Below are positions 8,178 through 16,076 of a DNA stretch of 64,000 nucleotides, piece by piece (the first letter of the stretch is position 1; each line of letters begins with the position of its first letter). Source of the DNA: an uncultured Prevotellaceae bacterium (GTDB lineage: Bacteria; Bacteroidota; Bacteroidia; Bacteroidales; UBA3663); contig ONNR01000003.1 in the NCBI GenBank assembly GCA_900319235.1, forward strand, positions 161,519 to 225,518. The letters are read 5' to 3'. A model generated the notes under the pieces. That model ran no database searches. It worked only from the letters and a program-made list of their open reading frames with translations, and was not told the DNA's origin. Position numbers and translations under genes: made by a program.

Positions 8178-9241
8178 AACTCCAACGACTTCAATACTTT
8201 ATCCTGCCCGTCATCTACCTCATCATCGGCGGCACGGTGATTGCCCTGCTTATGCAGCGCATCCTCAACTATGCCTCCACGATGTGGCTGCTCCTGCTGT
8301 TGCCCATGCTGATGGTGACGGTGCTGCTCACGGTGGTCGGCATCGTCAATGTCTGGTTGGAGTATCGCATGCAGCGCGAACCTGGCTTGCGTGTCCACTA
8401 TCGCAAGGCTAGCCTGGCGTGGCTCTATTTCCGTTGTTGGGCGGTGGTGATGGCTGGATTGTCGATGGCCATCGTTTTCGCCTGGCTGTACCAGCTGCTG
8501 CCCGGTTATCTGAGTGAGTTGTTCCGTTTCTACAAGGTCCTTTTCTACGGCCTCTGTGCCTTCCTGACCCTCTCGGCGCTGATGAGTGTCGTGTTGGGTG
8601 TCAATCTCGAGGAGATACGTTTGCGCAATGCGCAGTCCGAGAACCAACTGCTCAAGGCGCAGCTCAATCCGCACTTCCTCTACAATACGCTCAACAACAT
8701 CGATGCGCTCATCTGGCTCGACCAGGAGCGTGCCTCTTCGGCGGTGACGAGTCTCTCCAGCCTGATGCGCTATATGACCTACAGTGCCCGGCAGGAGCAG
8801 GTGCCGCTCGACGACGAGGCACAGGCCGTCGGCCGGTTGTGCGACCTGCAACGTCTGCGCATGGCGCGGCCCGAATGTCTGCGTTTCGATGTGGTCAAGA
8901 GCACGAGCAGGGATGCAGCCGGTCGCCGTCCGCGGATGATAGCTCCGCTCCTGCTCGTTCCTTTGGTCGAAAACTGCTTCAAGCATTGCGGCTCTACCAG
9001 CGAAGCCGATGCCATCTGCATCCGGCTCGAGGAACTTGACGAAGGGCTTCGTTTCTCCACCGACAACAACCTCCCTGCCGACGAAGGGGACAAGGCACAA
9101 GCCAACACCGATGCCCATCACGGCGGGGTGGGGCTCACCGTCCTGCGTCGTCGTCTCGAGCTCCTCTATCCTGGCGCCTACACGTTCACCGCTCGTCGCG
9201 AAGGCAATCGCTTCCGAACCATGCTGACAATCTCTTGTTAG
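8174..9241 (+). CDS. LytS-type sensor histidine kinase (His_kinase/HATPase)
   Basis: 355 residues. Four predicted membrane segments fill residues about 8-137, without an extracellular sensor domain of note. The phosphoacceptor motif AQLNPHFLYNTLNNID has its histidine near residue 167. The ATP-binding N-box (LVPLVENCFKHCG) and G-box (GVGLTVLRRRLELLYPG) follow. Such kinases usually pair with a LytTR response regulator encoded next door. None is present here: the next gene is mutY in the opposite direction. It overlaps the ComEC gene by four bases. Its last 56 bases overlap the 3' end of mutY. Confidence 0.9.
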   Translation: MKLQRLQYFILPVIYLIIGGTVIALLMQRILNYASTMWLLLLLPMLMVTVLLTVVGIVNVWLEYRMQREPGLRVHYRKASLAWLYFRCWAVVMAGLSMAIVFAWLYQLLPGYLSELFRFYKVLFYGLCAFLTLSALMSVVLGVNLEEIRLRNAQSENQLLKAQLNPHFLYNTLNNIDALIWLDQERASSAVTSLSSLMRYMTYSARQEQVPLDDEAQAVGRLCDLQRLRMARPECLRFDVVKSTSRDAAGRRPRMIAPLLLVPLVENCFKHCGSTSEADAICIRLEELDEGLRFSTDNNLPADEGDKAQANTDAHHGGVGLTVLRRRLELLYPGAYTFTARREGNRFRTMLTISC

Positions 9242-10286
9242 CCTCGTCGATCAGTCGGGGTACTGCCAGTTGCTGCCATTCCATCCAGCCTATCGGCCGA
9301 TAGTCGTCGGGCAGGGTGCCGATGGCAGCATTTGTTTTGGGGTCCTTGTCGTCGGGCAGCCTCACGGCGTAGAACGTGGCATAGATGGTCTGGTGTGTCA
9401 GTTGGTGTTTCCGCTCCAGCACGAGGGTGGCACGGTCCTTCACGGCAGCGGGCACTTCCCCGTCCTCGTTGAGCACGAATTCCCACAGGCCCTGCCAGAT
9501 GTCGCCCGCGCCGCGCTGGTGCACCCACAGCTTGTCCTTATATATATAAATGATGTATGTGAAGTGTCGTTCGCGCACGTGCGTCCTTCCCTGTTTCACG
9601 GGACGTTCGACCACGGTGCCGGCTGCCAGTGCCAGGCAATGGCTCCTCACGGGGCAGGTTGGGCACTTGGGCTGCGTGGGCGTGCAGAGCAGGGCGCCCA
9701 GCTCCATCATCGCCTGGTTGTGGCGCCCGGGCGATTCCTTCCCCTTGCCTTCGCCCACGGTCTGCTCCAGCAGTTCGTCGGCAAGCCCTTGGAAGAGCTT
9801 CTGTCCCTGTGTCGTGTCGATGGGCGTGTCGATGTCGTAGAGGCGCGCCAGCACGCGATAGACGTTGCCGTCCACCACGGCCACCCGTTCCTCCGAGGCG
9901 AAGCTGGCGATGGCGGCTGCCGTGTAGCGTCCCACGCCTTTCAGCCCGATGAGGTCGGCAAAGGTGTCGGGGAAGTCCTTCCCGCCGTGCTCCTTACGCC
10001 AGACCATCACCTGCTGCGCCGCGGCGTGCAGGTTGCGGGCGCGGCTGTAGTAGCCCAGTCCCTGCCACAGTTTCAGCACCTGGTCGAGCGGAGCCGCCGC
10101 CAGGTCGTCCACCCGCGGGTATGCCGCCACAAAGCGCTCGTAGTAGTCCAGCCCCTGTGCCACGCGCGTCTGCTGCAGGATGATCTCCGAAAGCCATATC
10201 CTGTAGGCATCCTTCGTGTGGCGCCACGGCAGTTCGCGTCGGTTTTGGTCAAACCAAACCCCTATCTGATAGCCTATTTCGTTCAT
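9186..10286 (-). CDS. mutY: A/G-specific adenine glycosylase
   Basis: 366 residues. LSEIILQQTRV carries the catalytic Glu34, the helix-hairpin-helix is LKGVGRYTAAAIASF, and VVDGNVYRV carries the catalytic Asp. The iron-sulfur cysteines follow the C-X6-C-X2-C-X5-C pattern (CTPTQPKCPTCPVRSHC). A C-terminal Nudix-like domain senses 8-oxoguanine (RHFTYIIYIYKDKLW onward). It removes adenine mispaired with 8-oxoG. I chose the ATG at 10286 (MNEIGYQIG). An upstream in-frame ATG at 10337 would overlap the promoter-like TATCTTTG (minus strand 10334-10327). Confidence 0.96.
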   Translation of the reverse strand: MNEIGYQIGVWFDQNRRELPWRHTKDAYRIWLSEIILQQTRVAQGLDYYERFVAAYPRVDDLAAAPLDQVLKLWQGLGYYSRARNLHAAAQQVMVWRKEHGGKDFPDTFADLIGLKGVGRYTAAAIASFASEERVAVVDGNVYRVLARLYDIDTPIDTTQGQKLFQGLADELLEQTVGEGKGKESPGRHNQAMMELGALLCTPTQPKCPTCPVRSHCLALAAGTVVERPVKQGRTHVRERHFTYIIYIYKDKLWVHQRGAGDIWQGLWEFVLNEDGEVPAAVKDRATLVLERKHQLTHQTIYATFYAVRLPDDKDPKTNAAIGTLPDDYRPIGWMEWQQLAVPRLIDEANKRLSAWFGSDCLRDER

Positions 10287-10326
10287 TTTCTTGATATTCA
10301 GTTGGCAATTATGCCATTTTCGTGTG

Positions 10327-10334
10327 CAAAGATA
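10327..10334 (-). promoter_or_regulatory. -7 element upstream of mutY
   Basis: On the minus strand this reads TATCTTTG, the Bacteroidetes -7 consensus, followed by GCA. It lies about 41 bases before the mutY start and supports that start. No well-spaced TTTG -33 box is seen. Confidence 0.6.
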
Positions 10335-10387
10335 CATTTTTTTTCAAAAAAATCGCCTTTACTCTTTTTTTTTTGGATAAAAAGCCC

Positions 10388-10395
10388 TATCTTTG
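10388..10395 (+). promoter_or_regulatory. -7 element upstream of the HU gene
   Basis: TATCTTTG on the plus strand, 41 bases before the HU start codon. It forms a divergent promoter pair with the mutY element. The region between is T-rich. Confidence 0.65.
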
Positions 10396-10435
10396 CTCGC
10401 CAAATCAATAAAATCGTTAATAAATAATATAAAAA

Positions 10436-10732
10436 ATGACAAAAGCAGAAATCGTAACCAAGATCGCAAAGAGAACCGGTCTTGACAAGGATGTAGTCCT
10501 TGTTGTGGTCGAGCAGTTCATGGGTGCCGTCAAGGAGTCACTCGTCAACGAAGAGCCCGTATTCCTCCGTGGCTTCGGCAGTTTTATCATCAAGGAGCGC
10601 GCTACCAAGGTTGCCCGCAACATCAGCAAGGAGACTTCTATCGTCATTCCCGCTCACAATATCCCAGCTTTCAAGCCTGCCAAGAGCTTCATCGCACAGG
10701 TCAGCGGTGAGATCGTCAATGAGGAAGCATAA
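10436..10732 (+). CDS. HU/IHF family DNA-binding protein
   Basis: 98 residues, the usual length. MTKAEIVTKIAKRTGL and the GFGSFIIKERATKVARN segment with the DNA-intercalating IPAHNIPAFKPAKSF arm are the HU/IHF signature. These proteins bend and compact DNA. It has its own promoter. The 28-residue basic protein gene follows 43 bases later, and the RNase G gene comes next. Confidence 0.95.
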   Translation: MTKAEIVTKIAKRTGLDKDVVLVVVEQFMGAVKESLVNEEPVFLRGFGSFIIKERATKVARNISKETSIVIPAHNIPAFKPAKSFIAQVSGEIVNEEA

Positions 10733-10775
10733 TCAGAAAACAAATATTTGTCCAATTAATAATCTTTAATAAGGT

Positions 10776-10862
10776 ATGCCAAACGGTAAGAAGCACAAGC
10801 GTCATAAGATGGCGACGCACAAGCGTAAGAAGCGTCTTCGCAAGAATCGCCATAAGCACTGA
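10776..10862 (+). CDS. 28-residue highly basic protein, probable ribosome-associated small protein
   Basis: The ORF encodes 28 residues, about two thirds Lys, Arg or His (MPNGKKHKRHKMATHKRK...). It is preceded by AAGGT and starts with ATG. The KKRLRKNRHK pattern resembles the AURKAIP1/COX24-type small ribosomal proteins that bacteria carry in the 30S subunit. I recall near-identical short proteins in other Bacteroidales between HU and RNase G genes, but could not verify this. It is immediately followed by two strong hairpins, the second with a T-run. Confidence 0.75.
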   Translation: MPNGKKHKRHKMATHKRKKRLRKNRHKH

Positions 10863-10882
10863 TCAGACCAGTGGTGACGCAC

Positions 10883-10963
10883 GTGGAAGAATCCCTGGGG
10901 ACTTCCACAACCAATATACGAATTGCAGAGGGCGTCAATCTGCCCGATGCAATTCGTTTTTTT
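10883..10963 (+). terminator. Tandem hairpins with T-run between the small basic gene and RNase G gene
   Basis: Hairpin 1: GTGGAAG (10883-10889) pairs with CTTCCAC (10902-10908), with TCCC/GGGA inside. Hairpin 2: CGAATTGCA (10919-10927) pairs with TGCAATTCG (10948-10956), with GGGC/GCCC inside, followed by seven T at 10957-10963. Hairpin 2 has the form of a factor-independent terminator and lies 43 bases before the RNase G start, so it may end the HU transcript or act as a partial terminator or leader structure for RNase G. Confidence 0.8.
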
Positions 10964-11005
10964 GTATCCATCACCTTTTTTAATTTCCCATTTGCTATTT
11001 GCACA

Positions 11006-12586
11006 ATGACAAGCGAAGTCGTTATCGATGTGCAGTCGAAGGAGATCACCATCGGTCTCCTCGAAGACGGCAAGCTCGCCGAATACCAGCGCGAACGCAA
11101 GGATTCGAGCTTCACGGTGGGCAACATCTACCTGGCGCGCGTCAAGAAGCTGATGCCAGGTCTCAACGCTGCATTCATTGACGTGGGGCACGAGAAGGAA
11201 GGATTCATTCACTATCAGGATCTTGGCCCGCAGTTCAAGACGCTGGCCAAGTATGTCAAGCAGCAGATCTCCGACCGCAAGCACTACATCCCCGTCGAGC
11301 GCTTCAAGCGCGAACCCGACATGGACAAGGACGACACCGTCGGCGAAGCCCTCACCGTGGGGCAGGAGATTCTGGTGCAGATCGCCAAGGAACCCATCAG
11401 TACCAAAGGACCGCGACTCACATGCGACCTCTCCCTGCCCGGCAGGTTCATGGTACTCATTCCATTCCAGGACAAGGTTTCGGTGAGCACGAAAATCAAG
11501 TCAAGCGAAGAGAAGAGCCGTCTCAAGCAGATCATTGGCGCCATCCGTCCGAAGAACTACGGCGTGATCATACGCACGTCAGCACAGGGGATGGGAGCCG
11601 ACGAGCTTACCCAGGAGCTTACTTCGCTGGTCAAGCGTTGGGAAGAATGCGTGACCACACTTATGAAAGGCAAGCTGCCCAGCCTCTGCTACGAGGAGAA
11701 CAGCCGTGCCGTGGCATTACTTCGTGACATCTTTAACCCCTCGTTCGAGAACATCTGGGTCAACGACCCGGCGACGTTTAGTCAGATAAAGGATTATGTG
11801 AGTCTGATAGCCCCTGAAAAGGCGGACGTCGTGAAACTCTATAGCGAGGAACAGCCCATTTTGGATAAGTTCGCGGTGACGCGCCAGATCAAGTCGTCGC
11901 TCGGAAAGACCGTCTCCTGCAAGGAAGGTGCCTACATCATCATCGAGCACACCGAAGCCTTGCATGTCATCGACGTCAACTCCGGTCATCGCAGCCGTCA
12001 GGCCGAGGACCAGGAGGAGAACGCCCTGCTGGTCGATATGGCAGCAGCCGACGAGATATGTCGTCAGATGCGTCTGCGCGACATGGGTGGCATCATCGTG
12101 GTCGATTTCATCGACCTCACCAAGTCCGAGCATCGCGAGCAGCTCTACAAGCACGTCAAGGAACTCATGGCGCGCGACCGTGCCAAGCACAACATCCTGC
12201 CGCTCTCGAAGTTCTGCCTGATGCAGATCACCCGCCAGCGTGTGCGTCCCGTCATGGACGTGCAGACCGCCGAGTCCTGCCCCGTCTGCGGTGGCAGCCA
12301 CGTGGTCAAGCCCTCCATCCTGTTCTGCGACAGGCTGCAGGAGAAGCTCGACACGCTGACCTCCGAAATGAAAGTGAAGAATTTCCGACTCCACGTGCAT
12401 CCGTTCATTGCTGCGTACATTCGCCAGGGCTGGTTCTTCCGGAGCCTCTACTGGCAGTGGCGGCGGCGCTATGGCATGGCATGGCGGCTCATCACCGACC
12501 AGTCCATGGAGCTGCTGCAGTACAAGGTCCTCGATGCCGATCGCAACGAGATTGACCTCAAACAACCCATTGATGCACACGTGTAA
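11006..12586 (+). CDS. rng: Ribonuclease G/E family protein
   Basis: 526 residues from the ATG at 11006. Residues about 35-120 form the S1 RNA-binding domain (GNIYLARVKKLMPGLNAAFIDVG). The catalytic DNase I-like part contains ALHVIDVNSGHRS and GGIIVVDFIDL with the metal-binding aspartates. CPVCGGS is the zinc-link cysteine pair. There is no long E-type C-terminal scaffold, so it matches RNase G. It processes rRNA 5' ends and decays mRNA. An in-frame start at 10871 would read through the terminator hairpins and is rejected. Confidence 0.93.
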   Translation: MTSEVVIDVQSKEITIGLLEDGKLAEYQRERKDSSFTVGNIYLARVKKLMPGLNAAFIDVGHEKEGFIHYQDLGPQFKTLAKYVKQQISDRKHYIPVERFKREPDMDKDDTVGEALTVGQEILVQIAKEPISTKGPRLTCDLSLPGRFMVLIPFQDKVSVSTKIKSSEEKSRLKQIIGAIRPKNYGVIIRTSAQGMGADELTQELTSLVKRWEECVTTLMKGKLPSLCYEENSRAVALLRDIFNPSFENIWVNDPATFSQIKDYVSLIAPEKADVVKLYSEEQPILDKFAVTRQIKSSLGKTVSCKEGAYIIIEHTEALHVIDVNSGHRSRQAEDQEENALLVDMAAADEICRQMRLRDMGGIIVVDFIDLTKSEHREQLYKHVKELMARDRAKHNILPLSKFCLMQITRQRVRPVMDVQTAESCPVCGGSHVVKPSILFCDRLQEKLDTLTSEMKVKNFRLHVHPFIAAYIRQGWFFRSLYWQWRRRYGMAWRLITDQSMELLQYKVLDADRNEIDLKQPIDAHV

Positions 12587-12603
12587 GAGCATCGAAGGGT
12601 TAT

Positions 12604-12724
12604 TAAAGAGTAGTAAAAGGGGAGTAAAAGGGACGTTACCTTCATCTGTCAAGAGCGGGTCCAGGTTAACATTCGTCCTTTTTACTCCCCTTTTACTCCC
12701 TTTTTACTCCCCTTTTACTCCCTA
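12604..12724. repeat. Long inverted repeat with tandem TTTTACTCCCC units
   Basis: GGGGAGTAAAAGGGAC at about 12618-12633 is mirrored by GTCCTTTTTACTCCCC (one mismatch) about 45 bases further on. The right side continues as three or four tandem copies of a TTTTACTCCCY unit up to the next start codon. A transcript could form a long stem with a large loop. It fills the gap between the RNase G and ABC genes. Confidence 0.65.
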
Positions 12725-12727
12725 ATT

Positions 12728-14302
12728 ATGTCCGTAATTCTTCTCCAAAACTCTCTCGGCCGCCTCCCCCAGACCCGCATGGCCGAGCCCGTCAACTTCT
12801 CGCTCGAGGCAGGCGAGCACATTGCCGTCATGGGTCCCAATGGCGGCGGCAAGTCGTGTCTCGTCGATCTCATCACCGGCCGCAACCTGCTCATGCAGGG
12901 CAGGCTCGACTACGACTTCGGCCCCGGCACCCGACCCACAGCCTATGGCAACATCGTGCAGCTCACCTTCGAGGACGCCCTCGGCACCGTCGAGAAGCCC
13001 TACTACTATCAGCAGCGCTTCAACAGCCAGGACCGCGACGAGTCGCCCCTCGTGATGACTGTGCTCAAACGCGCCCTGGCATCGGGTCGCGTCACGGCAA
13101 CGGGACTTTCGGCCGACGAGGCACGCGAGGCAGGTCATGGCCTCACGCGCGAAGAGGCTGTGGCAGCAGGCGGTGAGGACGACAGCGAGTTCCTGCAGAA
13201 CCCTTTGCTCGATACCTTCCTGATGCGCGACCTCCTGCCCAAGCGCATGGTCCTGCTTTCTAGTGGCGAGATGCGCCGCTACCAGCTCTTCAAGTATCTT
13301 ATCAAGCGTCCGCGCGTCCTCATCGTCGACAATCCTTTCATCGGCCTCGATGCCCCGATGCGCGACCAGCTTAGTCAGTTCTTCCAGCTCCTCGTCGATA
13401 CGGGCGAAGTGCAGATCATCATGCTCCTGTCGATGCTCGACACTGTGCCGACCTACATGACGCACGTCGTCGAGGTGGACAATATGAGGGTGGGAGAGAA
13501 GCGTACACGTGAGGAGTATCTCGCCACCTTGCCCGACTTCAAGGCCGCTCCGGCATCTTCACTTTCGCCAGAACTGAAGGCTCAGATTGCTGCGCTTCCT
13601 GTGATGCCTGTCGCCAACCTCACCGTCGATGGCAGTCCCACCGACGAGATCATCAGCATCCGCGACCTCACCTTGCCCTTGCCCGACACCGACCGCGTGC
13701 TCTATGGAGGACTCAGCTGGACGGTACGACGCGGCGAACATTGGGCATTGCAGGGTCGCAATGGCTCGGGCAAGTCCACCTTGCTCAGTCTCATCTGTGC
13801 CGACCATCCTGCCGCCTATGCCTGCGACATCTCGCTCTTCGGTCGTCGTCGCGGCACGGGCGAATCCATCTGGGAGATCAAGAAGCACATCGGTTTCGTC
13901 AGTCCCGAGTTCCATCGAGCCTACAAGGAGAACCGTCCTGCCATCGACATTGTGGCAAGCGGTCTGCACGATTCGGTGGGTCTCTACAAGCGTCCGCGCC
14001 CCGACCAGGTTGAGACGTGTCTCTTCTGGATGCGCGTCTTCGGCATCGAGCAGTTGCGCGATCGCATGTTCCTTACCCTTTCGAGTGGAGAACAGCGTCT
14101 GTGCCTCCTTGCTCGTGCCTTCGTCAAGGATCCTGCCCTGCTAATCCTCGACGAACCTCTGCATGGTCTCGACACCTATCGCCGCCATCTCGTGCGCGAT
14201 GTCGTCGACACCTTCTGCCGCCGTCCCGACAAGACGCTCATCATGGTCTCGCACTACGAAGAGGAACTCCCCGCCAACATCACCCATCGGTTGGTGCTGT
14301 AA
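12728..14302 (+). CDS. Duplicated ABC ATPase (ModF-like)
   Basis: 524 residues with two nucleotide-binding domains. Domain 1: Walker A GPNGGGKS near residue 37, signature LSSGEMRR, Walker B VLIVDNPF. Domain 2: Walker A GRNGSGKST near 344, signature LSSGEQR, Walker B LLILDEPLHGLD, and H-loop MVSHYEEE. No membrane segments and no permease gene is adjacent. The layout resembles ModF (PhrA) proteins, whose role is unsettled, rather than an importer. Domain 1 has a degenerate Walker B (Asn in place of Glu), suggesting one weak site. The gene converges with the 14.3-kb minus-strand gene at its end. Confidence 0.85.
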   Translation: MSVILLQNSLGRLPQTRMAEPVNFSLEAGEHIAVMGPNGGGKSCLVDLITGRNLLMQGRLDYDFGPGTRPTAYGNIVQLTFEDALGTVEKPYYYQQRFNSQDRDESPLVMTVLKRALASGRVTATGLSADEAREAGHGLTREEAVAAGGEDDSEFLQNPLLDTFLMRDLLPKRMVLLSSGEMRRYQLFKYLIKRPRVLIVDNPFIGLDAPMRDQLSQFFQLLVDTGEVQIIMLLSMLDTVPTYMTHVVEVDNMRVGEKRTREEYLATLPDFKAAPASSLSPELKAQIAALPVMPVANLTVDGSPTDEIISIRDLTLPLPDTDRVLYGGLSWTVRRGEHWALQGRNGSGKSTLLSLICADHPAAYACDISLFGRRRGTGESIWEIKKHIGFVSPEFHRAYKENRPAIDIVASGLHDSVGLYKRPRPDQVETCLFWMRVFGIEQLRDRMFLTLSSGEQRLCLLARAFVKDPALLILDEPLHGLDTYRRHLVRDVVDTFCRRPDKTLIMVSHYEEELPANITHRLVL

Positions 14303-14306
14303 GGCC

Positions 14307-14906
14307 TCAATGGATAGTGATTCCGAGCACGTAGTAATGGGGGGCGTATTTCAGGATGTCCGACGACAGGTCGGGCTTGATGATGTCCTCTCCGCAGCAA
14401 CGCGTCAACTTGTCCTCCGCATCATACCAGAATGAACAATAGCACACCAGTGGAATGAACGTTTCCTTTTCCAGGGGCGTTGTGAGTTCAAAGGGTTTCG
14501 AGATGTATGAGTAGATGTATTTGTCCTCACTCTCCCAGTAGATTTGCTTGAGTTTCAGTGAGGAAGTGAACGAAAGCGTGTTCTCCAAGTTGAAGCAGAA
14601 TTGGACCAATGAATCAGTCTCCGAGGGAAGGAAACCGAAGATCAGTTTGTCACCATTTGACTCAAAGGTATAAGGCATCAGGAGTTGCGGATAATCTTCA
14701 ACCTCTTTCCCGTTCACAAATTCCCTGTAGTTTACAGTCAAATTCCTACCTTTTATCGAACTGACATCAAAACTATAAGCCTTATATCCCTTTGCATTCA
14801 GCAATGGGATATAGTCGTTTATTGTTGGCTCGTTCATTTTCAGTTCCTGACTATATCCCGCCATCGCGACAAGGGCAAGCAGGAGGGTGATGATGGTTTT
14901 GTTCAT
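14307..14906 (-). CDS. Exported hypothetical protein with a duplicated signal-peptide coding segment
   Basis: 199 residues. A signal peptide is visible (MNKTIITLLLALVAMAGYSQ). The mature part contains TINDYIPLLNAKGYKAYSFDVSSIKG and a Cys-containing C-terminal stretch (VCYCSF, CCGED); it may be periplasmic or surface-exposed. It could belong to a Prevotella-specific DUF family (I suspect DUF5041), but I cannot confirm it and assign no function. Its signal-peptide region is nearly identical in DNA to that of the next gene upstream at 16021. It lies 11 bases downstream of that gene and is probably cotranscribed. Confidence 0.75.
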   Translation of the reverse strand: MNKTIITLLLALVAMAGYSQELKMNEPTINDYIPLLNAKGYKAYSFDVSSIKGRNLTVNYREFVNGKEVEDYPQLLMPYTFESNGDKLIFGFLPSETDSLVQFCFNLENTLSFTSSLKLKQIYWESEDKYIYSYISKPFELTTPLEKETFIPLVCYCSFWYDAEDKLTRCCGEDIIKPDLSSDILKYAPHYYVLGITIH

Positions 14907-15983
14907 GATTGTTCCTGTTATTTGTCATTGGTGAAAATTTCTGCCAGCTTTCTTTCGATATCCTCACCACGCAGGTTGCGGGCGAGGATGGTGCCATCGG
15001 GGGCAAAGAGGATGATGTGGGGGATGGCACGGATAAAGTATGCATTGGTGGCAATCTCCTGTGAGTTGATGATTTGTGGGTAAGGGATATGATCCTCTTC
15101 GATTGCTCTCAACGTGGCTTTTGGTTCATCCCATGCAGCAATGCCGACCACTTGAAGACCGCGGTCCTTGTATTTGTTGTAGGCTGCGATGAGGTTGGGA
15201 ATCTCCCCACGGCAGGGACCGCACCACGAAGCCCAGAAATCGACGAGCACATACTGACCTCGGCCCACGTAATCGCTGAGACGTGTGGTCTTTCCGTCAT
15301 ATTTCACAGCGAAGTCCACAAATTTCTCGCCCACATTCGGGCTGAAAAAGGCTTCGCTCGACTCCATGCGGATACCCATGGAGCTGAGGGCAAGCTTCAT
15401 CTGGTTCCAAACGTCACCCGCCTTGATTCGTGGACTCATCAGTTCGAGCCATGTCGCAGTCTGCAGCGGCTTGTGTCCAAGCACCATCGCCAGCTCAACC
15501 ATTCCCAAGACATCGTCGTTATGGCGATTCAGTTCGCTCCGCATCAGGTTGTCGAGACGTTGTTGTTCGATGGAATCACCATATAGCAAGGGGGAAAATG
15601 CGTTTTGAAAAGTGCCAAGATCCTCGTTGAGAGGAGTGCCTGAGGGATGATTCAGGAATCGGATGGAGTCTTCATCCTGAGCGAGACGTTGCAGGTCCAT
15701 GTAGAGGTGCGTCGTTCCATTCTCCAGGAAAAAACAGGGCGACATTATCTCTGGCATCGTGCCCTTTTTCGTGATGGATCTCAGGTTGAAAGCTGCAGCT
15801 TCGTCAAGCGTCCCTTCTATGGGCATCAGTTTCCCTTCGACAACCTCCACGGTGTCGATGGTGGCGTTGACCATGCGCATATCCGACATCCATTGATTCA
15901 ACAGCAATTTTGTGTTCATCGTAGAATCGCCCACCGTTCCTTCCAGTCGGTAGTGGATTTGTCCTTCACTCGCCATAGCTATA
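14871..15983 (-). repeat. Pair of identical 33-bp segments encoding two signal peptides
   Basis: The minus-strand bases just inside the start codons of the 14.3-kb and 14.9-kb genes (14903-14871 and 16015-15983) are identical for 33 bases, including third codon positions, then diverge. The encoded residues are NKTIITLLLAL. The coordinates given span both copies. Confidence 0.85.
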
Positions 15984-16021
15984 AGGGCAAGCAGGAGGGT
16001 GATGATGGTTTTGTTCTTCAT
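14918..16021 (-). CDS. TlpA-family thioredoxin-fold thiol-disulfide protein, exported
   Basis: 367 residues. The signal peptide is MKNKTIITLLLALIAMASEG. Residues about 25-120 look like the DUF4369-type beta domain that precedes thioredoxin domains in Bacteroidetes. The C-terminal third is a TlpA/AhpC-TSA domain with VDFWASWCGPCRGEIP (active-site CGPC) and a cis-proline region in IRAIPHIILFAPDG. It probably acts as a periplasmic thiol-disulfide reductase; the partner is unknown. The first codons are duplicated in the downstream gene. Confidence 0.88.
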   Translation of the reverse strand: MKNKTIITLLLALIAMASEGQIHYRLEGTVGDSTMNTKLLLNQWMSDMRMVNATIDTVEVVEGKLMPIEGTLDEAAAFNLRSITKKGTMPEIMSPCFFLENGTTHLYMDLQRLAQDEDSIRFLNHPSGTPLNEDLGTFQNAFSPLLYGDSIEQQRLDNLMRSELNRHNDDVLGMVELAMVLGHKPLQTATWLELMSPRIKAGDVWNQMKLALSSMGIRMESSEAFFSPNVGEKFVDFAVKYDGKTTRLSDYVGRGQYVLVDFWASWCGPCRGEIPNLIAAYNKYKDRGLQVVGIAAWDEPKATLRAIEEDHIPYPQIINSQEIATNAYFIRAIPHIILFAPDGTILARNLRGEDIERKLAEIFTNDK

Positions 16022-16076
16022 TATTTTCTTATATTGTGTAATTCTTCGTTGCAGTGTCTATGCAGGATTCCGTTCT

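Noticed and set aside
10287..10337. Earlier mutY start at 10337
   Set aside because: That codon overlaps the -7 element, and the family normally begins near MNEIGYQ.
10871..11005. In-frame extension of RNase G upstream of 11006
   Set aside because: It would translate through the two hairpins and T-run; the family N-terminus starts at the ATG at 11006.
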